From NCBI RefSeq assembly GCF_033962415.1, contig NZ_JAVIKH010000012.1, positions 1 to 64,000 on the forward strand: 64,000 nt of DNA, in the 5' to 3' direction. Below the pieces are notes generated by a model, which had not been told where the DNA came from, ran no database searches, and was given only the letters and a program-made list of their open reading frames with translations. This document shows positions 8,722-18,054 of this stretch, piece after piece. A program made the translations under genes and the position numbers. The number at the start of each line of letters is the position of its first letter. The first letter of the stretch is position 1. The stretch comes from Candidatus Cetobacterium colombiensis (GTDB lineage Bacteria; Fusobacteriota; Fusobacteriia; Fusobacteriales; Fusobacteriaceae).

Positions 8722-9687
8722 TTATTTATCGCTTACTTTGATTTCTCCAGCCATTAATTTAGCTTTGATTTCTTCAAACTTTGCAAGTTTTTCAGCTCCA
8801 ATAATTTCTTTTGTAAATTGGAAATCAGTTACTCCAACACCGTTTTCTTTAGCTCCATAAACAGCTAATCCTGGTACAAACTCTCCGTTTGTTAATGCTT
8901 TAACTGTATCAAAAACTCCAACGTCAACATTTTTTAACATTGATGTTAAAACTGTTCCTGGCTCTACACCATCTTGATTTGAGTCAACTCCAATAGCAAA
9001 AACACCTTTCTCTTTTGCTGCTGCAATAACTCCCATTCCTGTTCCACCAGCTGCATGATATATTACATCTGCTCCTTGATTGATTTCAGAAATTGCATTT
9101 TCTTTTCCTCTAACCGGGTCATTAAATGGATTCGGTCCAGTTGTGTAAACTGAGAAGAATTTAACCTTAGGATTTACATACTCTGCTCCTTGCTTAAATC
9201 CAACTTCGAATTTCTTTATTAAAGGATTCTCCATTCCACCAACAAATCCAACTGCATTATTTTTTGTCATTAATCCAGCTATAACTCCAACTAAGAAAGA
9301 TCCCTCTTCCTCTTTAAATACCATTGATTTAACATTTGGTAAATCAACTACATCATCAATCATTAAAAATTTAACATCAGGATAATCCGCTGCAACAGTT
9401 CTTGCAGATTCTGTCATTTGGAATCCTGTAGCTATTACTAAATCGTATCCAGCTTCAGCATATTCTCTTAAAAACTCTTCGTCCTCAGCAGGTGATGCTG
9501 GTTCTACGTATTTAAATTCAATCCCTAAATCTTTTTGAGCTTGCTCTAACCCTCTGTAAGCAGCATCGTTAAACGACTTATCTCCTAGTCCTCCAGTAGA
9601 TAGAACTATACCAACTCTAGTTGGCTTTGCTGCAAATAATCCAATTGCTAACATCATTGACATTACAAAAGTAACTATTTTTCTCAT
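8722..9687 (-). CDS. BMP/PnrA-like nucleoside-binding protein of an ABC transporter
   Basis: A 321-residue extracytoplasmic binding protein. The opening VGIVLSTGGLGDKSFNDAA and internal GFVGG and GVDSNQDG segments are those of the BMP (PnrA/Med) family, which binds purine nucleosides. A hydrophobic signal peptide (about residues 1-19) ends in LFAA with no lipobox cysteine. It is therefore predicted to be a soluble periplasmic protein rather than the lipoprotein usual in Gram-positives and spirochaetes. The position before deoB-deoD-cdd supports nucleoside uptake. The permease and ATPase genes are not in the window. Confidence 0.88.
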   Translation of the reverse strand: MRKIVTFVMSMMLAIGLFAAKPTRVGIVLSTGGLGDKSFNDAAYRGLEQAQKDLGIEFKYVEPASPAEDEEFLREYAEAGYDLVIATGFQMTESARTVAADYPDVKFLMIDDVVDLPNVKSMVFKEEEGSFLVGVIAGLMTKNNAVGFVGGMENPLIKKFEVGFKQGAEYVNPKVKFFSVYTTGPNPFNDPVRGKENAISEINQGADVIYHAAGGTGMGVIAAAKEKGVFAIGVDSNQDGVEPGTVLTSMLKNVDVGVFDTVKALTNGEFVPGLAVYGAKENGVGVTDFQFTKEIIGAEKLAKFEEIKAKLMAGEIKVSDK

Positions 9688-9720
9688 TAATACCCTCCTA
9701 AATAACTTTATACTAGTAGA

Positions 9721-9748
9721 ATTTTAACATATTATTAACCTAATGCAA
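9721..9748 (-). promoter_or_regulatory. Promoter of the nucleoside-binding protein gene
   Basis: Minus-strand -35 TTGCAT (9743-9748) and -10 TAAAAT (9721-9726) with a 16-base spacer, about 35 bases from the start codon. Confidence 0.6.
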
Positions 9749-9762
9749 AGAAAAATTTACTA

Positions 9763-10050
9763 TTATTTCATCATTTTTCCTAATGTATATATTAATTCGT
9801 CGATTACTTTGTTCTCTTCGTTATTTTTTATCCCTGATACAACACACTTTCTTAAATGGTTTTCTAATATTACTTTTGCTATACCATTTAAAGCTGCTTT
9901 TGCTGAAGAGATTTGATTTAAGACATCATCACAATAAGCGTCTTCTTGGATCATTCTTTTTATACCTCTTATTTGACCTTCTACTCTATTAGCTCTCGCT
10001 ATCAGCTTTTTTTTATCTCCACATATTTTATTCGAACAATTTTCTTCCAT
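9763..10050 (-). CDS. csoR: CsoR-type copper-sensing repressor
   Basis: A 95-residue all-helical repressor of the CsoR/RcnR family. The start chosen is the ATG 5 bases after GGAGG; an in-frame ATG 12 bases upstream is unlikely. The Cu(I) ligand set is present as C40, H65 and C69 (YCDDVL; ENHLRKC), the CsoR pattern rather than the Ni/Co pattern of RcnR. The extra N-terminal cysteines C5 and C10 are not part of that set. It is the distal gene of a copA-csoR operon. It likely represses that operon through the palindrome at 12564-12582 and is released by Cu(I). Confidence 0.9.
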   Translation of the reverse strand: MEENCSNKICGDKKKLIARANRVEGQIRGIKRMIQEDAYCDDVLNQISSAKAALNGIAKVILENHLRKCVVSGIKNNEENKVIDELIYTLGKMMK

Positions 10051-10065
10051 TAAATCCTCCATTTG

Positions 10066-12546
10066 TTACTTAAACCATTTTAATCTTAAAGCATTTGAAA
10101 CAACAGAAACTGAACTCATTGCCATTGCTGCTCCAGCAATCATTGGATTTAACAAATGTCCTGTAAAAGGATATAAAATTCCTGCTGCTACAGGTATTCC
10201 TAACCCATTATAAATAAACGCCCAGAATAAATTTTGCTTTATATTTTTCATTGTTTCTCTACTTAATTCAATTGCTTTAGGTACATCCTTTATATTTTTA
10301 CTCATTAAAACTATATCTGCACTTTCTAAAGCTATATCTGCTCCTCCACCTACAGCAATTCCTATATCCGCCTGAGTTAATGCTGGCGAATCGTTTATTC
10401 CATCTCCAACCATAGCCACTTTTTTCCCACTAATTTGTAGTTTTTTAATTTGAGAGTATTTTTGCTCTGGTGATACTTCTGCTATAACTTTTGTCAATCC
10501 AACTTCTTTTGCAATAGCTTTAGCTGTTCTTTCATTATCTCCAGTTAACATTATAACATCTATTCCTATACTTTTTAATTCTGTTATAACATCTTTAGAA
10601 CTTTCTCTAACTTTATCAGCTATAGCTATCATTCCCAAATACGTATCTCTAGCAGCTATATATATAACGGTTTTTCCTTGATCGAATAACTTTTCTCCTT
10701 CTTTTAGGTGCTCTTCTATATTAATAGAATATCTATCCATCAATTTTTTATTTCCAACTAAAACTTCTACATCACCCACTGGGGTATCTTCTAAAGTTCC
10801 TGTTACTCCCTCACCTGTAATAGAGTTAAAGCTTTTAACGCTGTACAAGTCTACTTTTCTTAAATTAACTTCTCTCATAATAGCATCTGCTAAAGGATGT
10901 TCAGAATTTTGTTCCAAACTCCCCACAACTTTTAAAATAACAGTATCTTCAAATTTATGAGATACTATATCTGTTACTGTTGGTCTACCTGCTGTTATTG
11001 TTCCTGTTTTATCAAATACAACTGTATCCACCTTACAAGTTTTTTCTAGAGCTTCTCCAGACTTTATTAATATTCCCAATTCTGCTCCTCTTCCAGTTCC
11101 AACCATTATTGCTGTTGGTGTAGCTAATCCTAAAGAACAAGGACAAGCTATAACTAAAACAGAGATAAGTATTGTAAGAGCAAAAACACTAGGAGTTGCA
11201 TTTAATGTTATTAATCCTAAAGTTCCTATTATATACCATACTAAACTTGCTATAACTGCTATTCCTATAACAGTTGGAACAAAATAACTTGATATTATAT
11301 CAGCCATTCTAGCTATTGGAGCTTTAGATCCTTGAGCATTTTCAACTAATCTTATTATTCTAGATAAAGTTGTATTTTCACCAATTTCAGTAACTTTCAT
11401 TTTTAAACTTCCAGTTCCATTTATTGTAGCTCCATATAATTTCATTCCTTCAATTTTTTTCACTGGAATACTTTCTCCAGTTAACATTGCTTCATCCACA
11501 CTTGAAAGTCCATCTACCACAACACCGTCTGTAGGAATAGATTCCCCTGGTTTTATTAGTAAAATATCTCCCACTTCAACCTCTTCTATATCTACAGTTA
11601 CGATTTTTCCATTTCTAAAAAGATTTGCTCTTTTACTCTGTAAACTCATTAATTTTTTTATAGCTTCTGATGTTTTTCCTTTACTGATATTTTCCAAGTA
11701 TTTTCCTAAAGAAATCAACGCTATTATAACTACACCAGATTCATAATATAAATTATGTACAAAACCAAAATCCCCTTCATAAACTTTTAAAGTTCCATAA
11801 AGACTGTAGACAAAGGCTGCCCCAGTACCCATAGCAATTAAAGAATCCATATTTGGTGCTTTTGATCTTAATTTTTTAAATCCAGAGATATAAAAATCTC
11901 TACCCACATAAACAACTGGTATTGATAAAAGTAATTGAATTGTAGCAAACAACTTTGGATTTTCATCGTAGTTTATAATATGTGGAATAGGTAGCCCTAC
12001 CATACTTCCCATAGATATATAAAAAATAATTAACCCAAATATAATTGCAACTAGAAATTCATTAAACTCTCTTTTTAATTCTGCTTTTTTTTCTTCTTCT
12101 CTTTTATCTATAACTTCTTCTGTTATACGTTCACCTTTATATCCAAATTTTTCTATTAGATGAAACATTTCAGAAAGCTTAACCTGTGTAGAATCATAAG
12201 TAACTGTTCCTTTTTCACTAGCTAAATTTACAACTATTGAATCTACTCCTTTCATTCCTGAAATAACTTTTTCAACAGTACCTACACAACTTTGACAATG
12301 AAGTCCCTTTATAGAAAAAGTGACTGTTTTTAAATCCTTTATTTCTTCTGTAGTATAACCTAATGCTGTCAATTTCTGAATAAAATCAGCTTCTGTTATT
12401 TTCTTTTCATCATACTCAACAAATAATTCCTCTGTAGCTAAATTTACTCCAGCTTCTATTACCCCTTCAGTAGACTTTAAAATTTTTTCAATTAAAGCTA
12501 CACAACTTTGACAAGTTACGTTTCCAACTCTATATCTTCTTTTCAT
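10066..12546 (-). CDS. copA: Copper-exporting P1B-type ATPase
   Basis: An 826-residue Cu(I) efflux ATPase. Two N-terminal heavy-metal-associated domains each carry CQSC (about residues 10-13 and 85-88). The membrane metal site is the CPC of IACPCSLGLATPT, the phosphorylation site is DKTGT, and GDGINDSPAL forms the hinge. The C-terminal helix MAMSSVSVV has the conserved MxxSS. The start chosen is the ATG 8 bases after AGGAGG. The longer reading from an upstream GTG/ATG would run back across the operator. csoR follows after 15 bases. Confidence 0.95.
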   Translation of the reverse strand: MKRRYRVGNVTCQSCVALIEKILKSTEGVIEAGVNLATEELFVEYDEKKITEADFIQKLTALGYTTEEIKDLKTVTFSIKGLHCQSCVGTVEKVISGMKGVDSIVVNLASEKGTVTYDSTQVKLSEMFHLIEKFGYKGERITEEVIDKREEEKKAELKREFNEFLVAIIFGLIIFYISMGSMVGLPIPHIINYDENPKLFATIQLLLSIPVVYVGRDFYISGFKKLRSKAPNMDSLIAMGTGAAFVYSLYGTLKVYEGDFGFVHNLYYESGVVIIALISLGKYLENISKGKTSEAIKKLMSLQSKRANLFRNGKIVTVDIEEVEVGDILLIKPGESIPTDGVVVDGLSSVDEAMLTGESIPVKKIEGMKLYGATINGTGSLKMKVTEIGENTTLSRIIRLVENAQGSKAPIARMADIISSYFVPTVIGIAVIASLVWYIIGTLGLITLNATPSVFALTILISVLVIACPCSLGLATPTAIMVGTGRGAELGILIKSGEALEKTCKVDTVVFDKTGTITAGRPTVTDIVSHKFEDTVILKVVGSLEQNSEHPLADAIMREVNLRKVDLYSVKSFNSITGEGVTGTLEDTPVGDVEVLVGNKKLMDRYSINIEEHLKEGEKLFDQGKTVIYIAARDTYLGMIAIADKVRESSKDVITELKSIGIDVIMLTGDNERTAKAIAKEVGLTKVIAEVSPEQKYSQIKKLQISGKKVAMVGDGINDSPALTQADIGIAVGGGADIALESADIVLMSKNIKDVPKAIELSRETMKNIKQNLFWAFIYNGLGIPVAAGILYPFTGHLLNPMIAGAAMAMSSVSVVSNALRLKWFK

Positions 12547-12563
12547 TTTAATACCTCCTGTTT

Positions 12564-12582
12564 TATAGGGTACACCCCTATA
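12564..12582 (-). promoter_or_regulatory. Candidate CsoR operator
   Basis: A perfect 7-bp inverted repeat, TATAGGG-TACAC-CCCTATA, sits between the copA -10 box and its ribosome site. G/C tracts flanked by TA-rich ends resemble known CsoR operators. The position over the transcription start suits a repressor. Confidence 0.7.
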
Positions 12583-12608
12583 GTATGATGATAACATAAT
12601 TATAAGAA
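12580..12608 (-). promoter_or_regulatory. Promoter of copA-csoR
   Basis: The minus-strand -10 TACTAT (12580-12585) overlaps the edge of the candidate operator. The -35 TTCTTA (12603-12608) is weak, with a 17-base spacer. A weak -35 is in keeping with a tightly controlled gene. Confidence 0.5.
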
Positions 12609-12635
12609 AAAATCTACCCTTCTCGAGTAGATTTT
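12609..12635 (-). terminator. Terminator of the fab-rnc-radA-disA run
   Basis: A 9-bp stem (AAAATCTAC / GTAGATTTT) with a 9-base loop, beginning at the disA stop codon and followed by T residues on the minus strand. Confidence 0.75.
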
Positions 12636-13696
12636 TATTTTTCTAGTTCTACAGTCACTTTTAATCTTTTCAGTCCAGTCTGTATCGCCTTTATTTTAAA
12701 TTTACTTATTCCTTTTATCTCTAATAGCTCTTCTATTGAAGCTTCTTGAATTTTAGATAAATTTCCATAAGTATTTACTATTTTTTCTATATCTCTTTTT
12801 GTCAATTTCGTTATTTTATCAAGAATTCTATATCCCTTTGGACTAACTCTATTTCCTAAAGTAGAATAAGTTTTTCCGTAATCCAGTACTGCCGATAATT
12901 TTTCCAGCTCTTTTAAATCATCATCTGTTAATTTTGATAATCTATCTGTTATTTCATCCATATCAAAAGGTGCATTTGAATAATTCCAATAATCTCTTAA
13001 AAAATCCTCTTTTTCACTCTCTATATCTTGAATTAAGTCATTTAAATGTAATTTTACAAGTCTTCCATCAATACCTAATTCAGTCATATAAGTATTCATC
13101 TCTTGGAAAATTCTAGTAACTTTTTCAAATCTTTGTAGTACAACTGTAACTTCATACAGTGTTACTAGATCGTCTAATTCTAAAATAGTTAAATTCCCTA
13201 ATGCTCTATCTAAAACAAAACGGTATCTTTCTAATGTATTTAAACCTTGAGAAGCTTCTCCCATTAAGTCTGGAGTATTTCTAAGTCTATGTTTCATTTC
13301 ACCTTTATAAATTGTAACTACTTTTTTTCTTTCTGAAACTGCTATAACAAGTTTATCTGTTTGTTTTGCTACTCTTTGAGCAGTTCTGTGTCTTGTTCCA
13401 CTTTCATTTGTTGCAAATCTCATACTAGGCTGTAAATGAACATTTGCATAATGAATTCTTGTTATATCTGAATCCAAAATTATAGCTCCATCCATTTTAC
13501 AAAGCTCAAATAACTTTTCAGGAGTGTATTCACAATTAATTTCGAATCCACCATCCATTATTTTCTGAACCTCAGAGTCTAATCCAACAACTATTAAAGC
13601 TCCCATTTCACCGTCTAAAACATTATGTATCCCCTCTCTCAACCTTGTCCCTGGAGCCAAAAGAGAAAGAATCTCTAAGAATTCTGGGTTATTCAT
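12635..13696 (-). CDS. disA: DNA-integrity scanning diadenylate cyclase DisA
   Basis: A 353-residue protein with the DisA architecture. The N-terminal DAC domain (about 1-145) has the catalytic DGA (MDGAIILDSD) and RHR (SGTRHRTAQR) motifs that make c-di-AMP from two ATP. A helical spine follows, then a C-terminal helix-hairpin-helix DNA-binding domain (about 300-345, ELLEIKGISKFK). In Bacillus it patrols DNA and lowers c-di-AMP synthesis at branched structures. It overlaps radA by 8 bases, a neighbour pairing known from Firmicutes where RadA modulates DisA. Confidence 0.95.
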   Translation of the reverse strand: MNNPEFLEILSLLAPGTRLREGIHNVLDGEMGALIVVGLDSEVQKIMDGGFEINCEYTPEKLFELCKMDGAIILDSDITRIHYANVHLQPSMRFATNESGTRHRTAQRVAKQTDKLVIAVSERKKVVTIYKGEMKHRLRNTPDLMGEASQGLNTLERYRFVLDRALGNLTILELDDLVTLYEVTVVLQRFEKVTRIFQEMNTYMTELGIDGRLVKLHLNDLIQDIESEKEDFLRDYWNYSNAPFDMDEITDRLSKLTDDDLKELEKLSAVLDYGKTYSTLGNRVSPKGYRILDKITKLTKRDIEKIVNTYGNLSKIQEASIEELLEIKGISKFKIKAIQTGLKRLKVTVELEK

Positions 13697-15074
13697 CTTT
13701 ACTCATCCTCTCTAAAAATTCTTCTAAATTTTTCAAATATATTATTTTTAATTTATAGCTATTTTTTTCTATCTCTTTTCTGTTAGCTTCAGGTACATAA
13801 ACCCCTTTAAACCCTAGCTTTTCTAACTCTCTAAGCCTTTTATCTATAAAAAATGCTTTTCTTATCTCTCCCCTTAATCCTAGCTCTCCAATAGCTGCTA
13901 TTTTTTGGCTTATAGCAACATTTCTATATAGGGAAACAATTGATATCAAAGCTCCTAAATCTGCAGCTGGATCATTTATAGAAAGTCCTCCTGGGATATT
14001 TATAAAAAGATCTTTCATTGCTAAATTTAGTCCCATTCTTTTTTCAGCAATAGCTGTTAAAATTTGCATTCTATTTCTATCAAATCCTTGAACGATTCTT
14101 TTAGGGATTCCTATACTACAATCTGTAAGTAAAGTTTGAATCTCTAGAAGAAAAACTTTTGTTCCTTCTAATACAGGTACAACCATACTTCCTACGTTTT
14201 TTTCATCTCTTTCACTTAAGAAAAATTCAGAAGAATTTTTTACTTCATGTATACCTGTATCCTCCATACTAAATACTGCCAATTCATTTGTTGAACCAAA
14301 TCTGTTCTTCAAACTTCGAAGAATTCTATAGAAAAGACCTTCCTCGCCTTCAAAGTGAAAAACTGCATCTACCATATGTTCTAATAATTTAGGTCCAGCC
14401 ACTTTTCCATCTTTAGTTATATGTCCTACTATAAAAAATGACACCTCATTTTTTTTAGCTAATTCTATTATTTTTAAAGTACACTCTCTTATTTGAGTTG
14501 GTGTTCCAGGTATTGAATCAACCTCTGAGTTATATAAGGTTTGGATAGAATCAACTATTACAATTTTAGGCTTTTTTGTAATTACATACTCATAAATACT
14601 TTGAATATCTGTTTCTGACATTAAATATAAATTTTCTGAATAGATTCCTAAACGTTCTCCTCTAGATTTTATTTGAGCAGGTGACTCTTCTCCAGAAACA
14701 TAAAGGACGTCTCCGTATTCAGTATATTCTTTTGCAGTTTGTAAAAGTAATGTTGACTTTCCAATCCCTGGATTTCCTGTTATTAAAACTACTTCACCTT
14801 TTACTAACCCTCCACCCAAAATTCTATCAAACTCTGATATTTTTGTTTTATATCTAAAATTCTTTTCTATTTGAACATTGGCAAAAGATACTACTTTTTC
14901 TTGTATATTAGCTAGTGATGTAGTAGACGATTTTATACTCTTTGCTGCAATTGGAGAAATTTCAATCTCTTCTTCAAAAGTTCCCCACTCACCACAACCA
15001 TCACATTTACCCATCCACTTTATAGTTTTAAATCCACATTCACTACAAATATAAAAACTTTTTGCCTTTGCCAT
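13689..15074 (-). CDS. radA: DNA repair protein RadA (Sms)
   Basis: A 461-residue DnaB-like helicase and recombination mediator. The N-terminal C4 zinc finger (CSECG...CDGCG) is complete, and the Walker A is GNPGIGKST (about residue 97). The RadA-specific KNRFGSTNE motif is followed by a C-terminal Lon-like domain (INDPAADLGALISI). It promotes branch migration and strand exchange with RecA. It sits 2 bases after coaD and overlaps disA, so all three are almost certainly cotranscribed. Confidence 0.95.
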   Translation of the reverse strand: MAKAKSFYICSECGFKTIKWMGKCDGCGEWGTFEEEIEISPIAAKSIKSSTTSLANIQEKVVSFANVQIEKNFRYKTKISEFDRILGGGLVKGEVVLITGNPGIGKSTLLLQTAKEYTEYGDVLYVSGEESPAQIKSRGERLGIYSENLYLMSETDIQSIYEYVITKKPKIVIVDSIQTLYNSEVDSIPGTPTQIRECTLKIIELAKKNEVSFFIVGHITKDGKVAGPKLLEHMVDAVFHFEGEEGLFYRILRSLKNRFGSTNELAVFSMEDTGIHEVKNSSEFFLSERDEKNVGSMVVPVLEGTKVFLLEIQTLLTDCSIGIPKRIVQGFDRNRMQILTAIAEKRMGLNLAMKDLFINIPGGLSINDPAADLGALISIVSLYRNVAISQKIAAIGELGLRGEIRKAFFIDKRLRELEKLGFKGVYVPEANRKEIEKNSYKLKIIYLKNLEEFLERMSKDE

Positions 15075-15076
15075 TA

Positions 15077-15559
15077 TTACTCCTTAACCCTCGACTTTAT
15101 CTTTTCTATTACAAATTCATCTAAATAATCATCTAGTTTTCCATTATATAATGCTAACTCTCTAACAATTGAAGAACTAACATATAGATATTTTTTAGAA
15201 GCTGGAATAAATACCGTTTCAATCTCTCCATTTGATATATCATAATTTCCATATGCTAATGAAAGTTCATATTCATAATCTATAACAGCTCTTAATCCTC
15301 TTATAATATACTTACAATCTATTTCTCTCATATAATCTGCTAAAAGACCACTGTGTTCAATTACCTCTATATTATCTATATTTTTTAATGCTTCTTCAAC
15401 CATTTCTTTTCGTTCTTTTAAAGAGAATAAGGTTTTTTTAGAGCTATTATTTAATACTGCAACAATTAATTTATCACACATTCTACTTGCTCTTTCTATT
15501 ATCTCCTTATGGCCTTTTGTTATCGGATCAAATGTCCCTGAATATAAAGCTAATTTCAT
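15077..15559 (-). CDS. coaD: Pantetheine-phosphate adenylyltransferase
   Basis: A 160-residue nucleotidyltransferase that makes dephospho-CoA from 4'-phosphopantetheine and ATP, the penultimate CoA step. The GTFDPITKGH segment holds the T/HxGH motif, the substrate-binding block YIIRGLRAVIDYEYE is present, and the C-terminal signature YVSSSIVREL is complete. It lies 7 bases after rng and 2 bases before radA in a tightly packed operon. CoA feeds the acyl-carrier-protein and fatty-acid genes at the head of the same run. Confidence 0.95.
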   Translation of the reverse strand: MKLALYSGTFDPITKGHKEIIERASRMCDKLIVAVLNNSSKKTLFSLKERKEMVEEALKNIDNIEVIEHSGLLADYMREIDCKYIIRGLRAVIDYEYELSLAYGNYDISNGEIETVFIPASKKYLYVSSSIVRELALYNGKLDDYLDEFVIEKIKSRVKE

Positions 15560-15566
15560 TTTACAC

Positions 15567-17033
15567 CTAACTTTCCAATACTATTTCATAATCTTTTAAT
15601 AAATCTCTATTTTTAGTTGTCACTTCTATTGTTTTTCCATATTTTTTTAAAAGTTCTTTTATAAAGTCTAAATAAATTTCATCAATTTTTTCTTTCACTG
15701 AAGCTTTTGTCAAAATTTTTATATTTTTTATATCTTTTTCTTCAATTACTTCTTTTAGTTCCTTTATAATACTTTCAACTATTGCTCTACTACCCTTTAT
15801 TTTTCCAGTTCCTTTACACACAGGGCATTCATCTTGGAAATAATAACTTAATGGTTTTCCCAATCTTTTTCTAGTCATCTCTACCAAGCCTAAATCTGTA
15901 AAATGAATTATATTTGTTTTTACTCTATCTTTTGCCAGATTTTCTTCTAAAACTTTTAATACTTTTTGTTTATCTTCTTCAACTTTCATATCAATAAAGT
16001 CTATTATTATTATACCACTTAAATTTCTTATACGTAGTTGCCTAGCAATTTCTTCAGCTGCTTCTATATTAGTTTTAACAACTGTTTCTTCAAGGTTCAT
16101 ACTTCCTATATTTTTACCTGTATTTACATCTATACTTACAAGGGCTTCTGTTTTTTCAATTACAATAGATCCTCCACACTCTAACATTGTAGATACTTCC
16201 AAAGAATTTTCTATCTCTTTTTGAATACCATATTTTTCAAAAATCTCCTCTTTTTCTGTATAAAGTTTTATTTTTATTTTTGGATTTCCTTCTGTAAAAG
16301 CTCTAATATAGTCGATAATTTCCCAATAGACATCTTCATTGTCCACTATAATTTCGTCAATATCGTTGCCTATTATATCTCTTAAAACTTTACTTACTAT
16401 TCCATTATCTTTATAAAGAAGATCTCCAGTTTTAGCACCCTTCATTTTTATTTCTATTTCTTCCCATTTTTTTATTAAGTACTGTAGCTCTTTTTCAAAA
16501 TGGTAAATAGTTTTTCCTTCAGCGGCAGTTCTAATAATAACTCCCATGCCTTCTGGAACAATTTCTGAAAAAAGCTGTTCTAAACGTTCTCTTTCTTCTT
16601 CACTTTTTATTTTTTTAGAAATTGCAATATGATTATTATTAGGCATTAAAACTAAAAATTTCCCAGGTATAGTATAGTGAGTTGTAACTCTTGCTCCTTT
16701 ACTACCTCTAGGATCGCTTAAAACTTGAACAACAACTTCATCTCCCACTCTTAACAAATCCTCTATAGGCTTTTCACTGTTGACAATTCCCGTCAAATAT
16801 TTCTCTTCAAAATCCCTCAAATCCTTAACATATAAAAATCCATTTTTCTCTAGTCCTATATTGACAAAAGCCGATTCCATTCCTGGAAGAACATTAGCTA
16901 CTTTACCTTTATATATATTTCCGTTTAATGTTCCCTCTCCTTCTCTTTCAATATGAACTTCCATAACTCTACCATTTTCTAAAACAGCCGCTCTTGTTTT
17001 AAATCTATTGGTGTTTATTATTATTTGGTTCAT
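15567..17033 (-). CDS. rng: Ribonuclease G
   Basis: A 488-residue single-strand endoribonuclease of the RNase E/G family, involved in 5' maturation of 16S rRNA and mRNA decay. An S1 domain with GNIYKGKVANVLPGM is at about 38-120. Catalytic DxxxD-type acidic residues lie in SIDVNTG and IIDFIDM, and the zinc link CPVCKGTGK is at about 405. The start chosen is ATG at 17031-17033, preceded by GGGGAG. It lies inside the end of the radical SAM gene (29-base overlap). No RNase E-like C-terminal scaffold is present. Confidence 0.92.
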   Translation of the reverse strand: MNQIIINTNRFKTRAAVLENGRVMEVHIEREGEGTLNGNIYKGKVANVLPGMESAFVNIGLEKNGFLYVKDLRDFEEKYLTGIVNSEKPIEDLLRVGDEVVVQVLSDPRGSKGARVTTHYTIPGKFLVLMPNNNHIAISKKIKSEEERERLEQLFSEIVPEGMGVIIRTAAEGKTIYHFEKELQYLIKKWEEIEIKMKGAKTGDLLYKDNGIVSKVLRDIIGNDIDEIIVDNEDVYWEIIDYIRAFTEGNPKIKIKLYTEKEEIFEKYGIQKEIENSLEVSTMLECGGSIVIEKTEALVSIDVNTGKNIGSMNLEETVVKTNIEAAEEIARQLRIRNLSGIIIIDFIDMKVEEDKQKVLKVLEENLAKDRVKTNIIHFTDLGLVEMTRKRLGKPLSYYFQDECPVCKGTGKIKGSRAIVESIIKELKEVIEEKDIKNIKILTKASVKEKIDEIYLDFIKELLKKYGKTIEVTTKNRDLLKDYEIVLES

Positions 17034-18054
17034 CTTCCTCTCCCCTAAGAACCTGTTTCCATGAGTACATTTTATCATTTACCTTTATTGCATTTAAACT
17101 TAATGTATTATCTATTTTTATTTTTAAATTTTTACCAAATTTTTCTCTGTTAATTTTGTTTATACCTACAACTTTGGAAACATTCTTTTCATTGATTTCT
17201 ACCTCTATTTTTTTCTCATCTTCATATATTTTTTTCAGAAAATCATAATATATCTCTCCAACCACTAGCTCTCTAAAAGCTGGATGGAAAGGTCCCCCCA
17301 ATACATTTTCACTATCATTTAATTCTTCTGTTGGTTGTAATCCAACTCTTATTATATTTATTTCATTATAATCTAAAAGTGAATATATTTTTTTACATCT
17401 TTTTACAGCTTCTTCTATAGTTAAAGGAATGTAACTTCCTTTTTTAAACATATCTGCCATTTCCGTTTCTTTTATTATTAAAGTAGGATATATTCTTGCT
17501 ATATCTGGATTTATTTCTACAGTTTTTAAAGCACTTAAATAGTCACTTTCATCCGTTGACCCTGGCAAACCAATCATTAACTGTATTCCTAACTCTATTC
17601 CAGCCTCTTTAATAAGTTTTGATGCTGTATAAACTTTTTCTATTGGATAAAATCTATGTGTTTTTAAAAGTACTTGCTCATCTAAAGATTGTACTCCTAA
17701 TTCTACAGTTGTCACTCCATATTTTTTTAGCATTTTAACTATTTCATCGTCTATGTAATCTGGTCTTGTTGATAATCTTATTCCATCAATTAAACCATTT
17801 TTTATATATTCATAAACTACTGATAAGTATTCTTCTTGTAATTTTATAGAAATTCCTGTAAAAGTTCCACCAAAAAAAGCCACCTCTTTCTTGGATTTTT
17901 TTGGAAGAGTTTTTAAGTATGTTTCAATTATATTTTTAATATCCTCTGTGGTTACATCTGTCTCTCTACCATTTATTTTTTTCTGATTACAGAAAACACA
18001 ATCATTAGGACATCCAAAGTGACTAATAAAGATTGGAATGTTATAGTGTTTCAT
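17005..18054 (-). CDS. Elp3-like radical SAM protein without acetyltransferase domain
   Basis: A 349-residue radical-SAM protein. The cluster motif CPNDCVFCNQ is at about residues 14-23, followed by GGTFTG and ELGVQSLD, as in the Elp3 radical-SAM domain. The GNAT acetyltransferase half of true Elp3 is missing. Shorter homologues located beside rnc are known in Firmicutes and fusobacteria, but their substrate is not established. A tRNA or rRNA modification role is inferred from its neighbours rnc and rng, which it overlaps by 14 and 29 bases. Confidence 0.8.
   Translation of the reverse strand: MKHYNIPIFISHFGCPNDCVFCNQKKINGRETDVTTEDIKNIIETYLKTLPKKSKKEVAFFGGTFTGISIKLQEEYLSVVYEYIKNGLIDGIRLSTRPDYIDDEIVKMLKKYGVTTVELGVQSLDEQVLLKTHRFYPIEKVYTASKLIKEAGIELGIQLMIGLPGSTDESDYLSALKTVEINPDIARIYPTLIIKETEMADMFKKGSYIPLTIEEAVKRCKKIYSLLDYNEINIIRVGLQPTEELNDSENVLGGPFHPAFRELVVGEIYYDFLKKIYEDEKKIEVEINEKNVSKVVGINKINREKFGKNLKIKIDNTLSLNAIKVNDKMYSWKQVLRGEEDEPNNNKHQ

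Noticed and set aside
12547-12597. Longer CopA start at 12597
   Set aside because: It would place the start upstream of the transcription start and translate the operator palindrome and the AGGAGG site.
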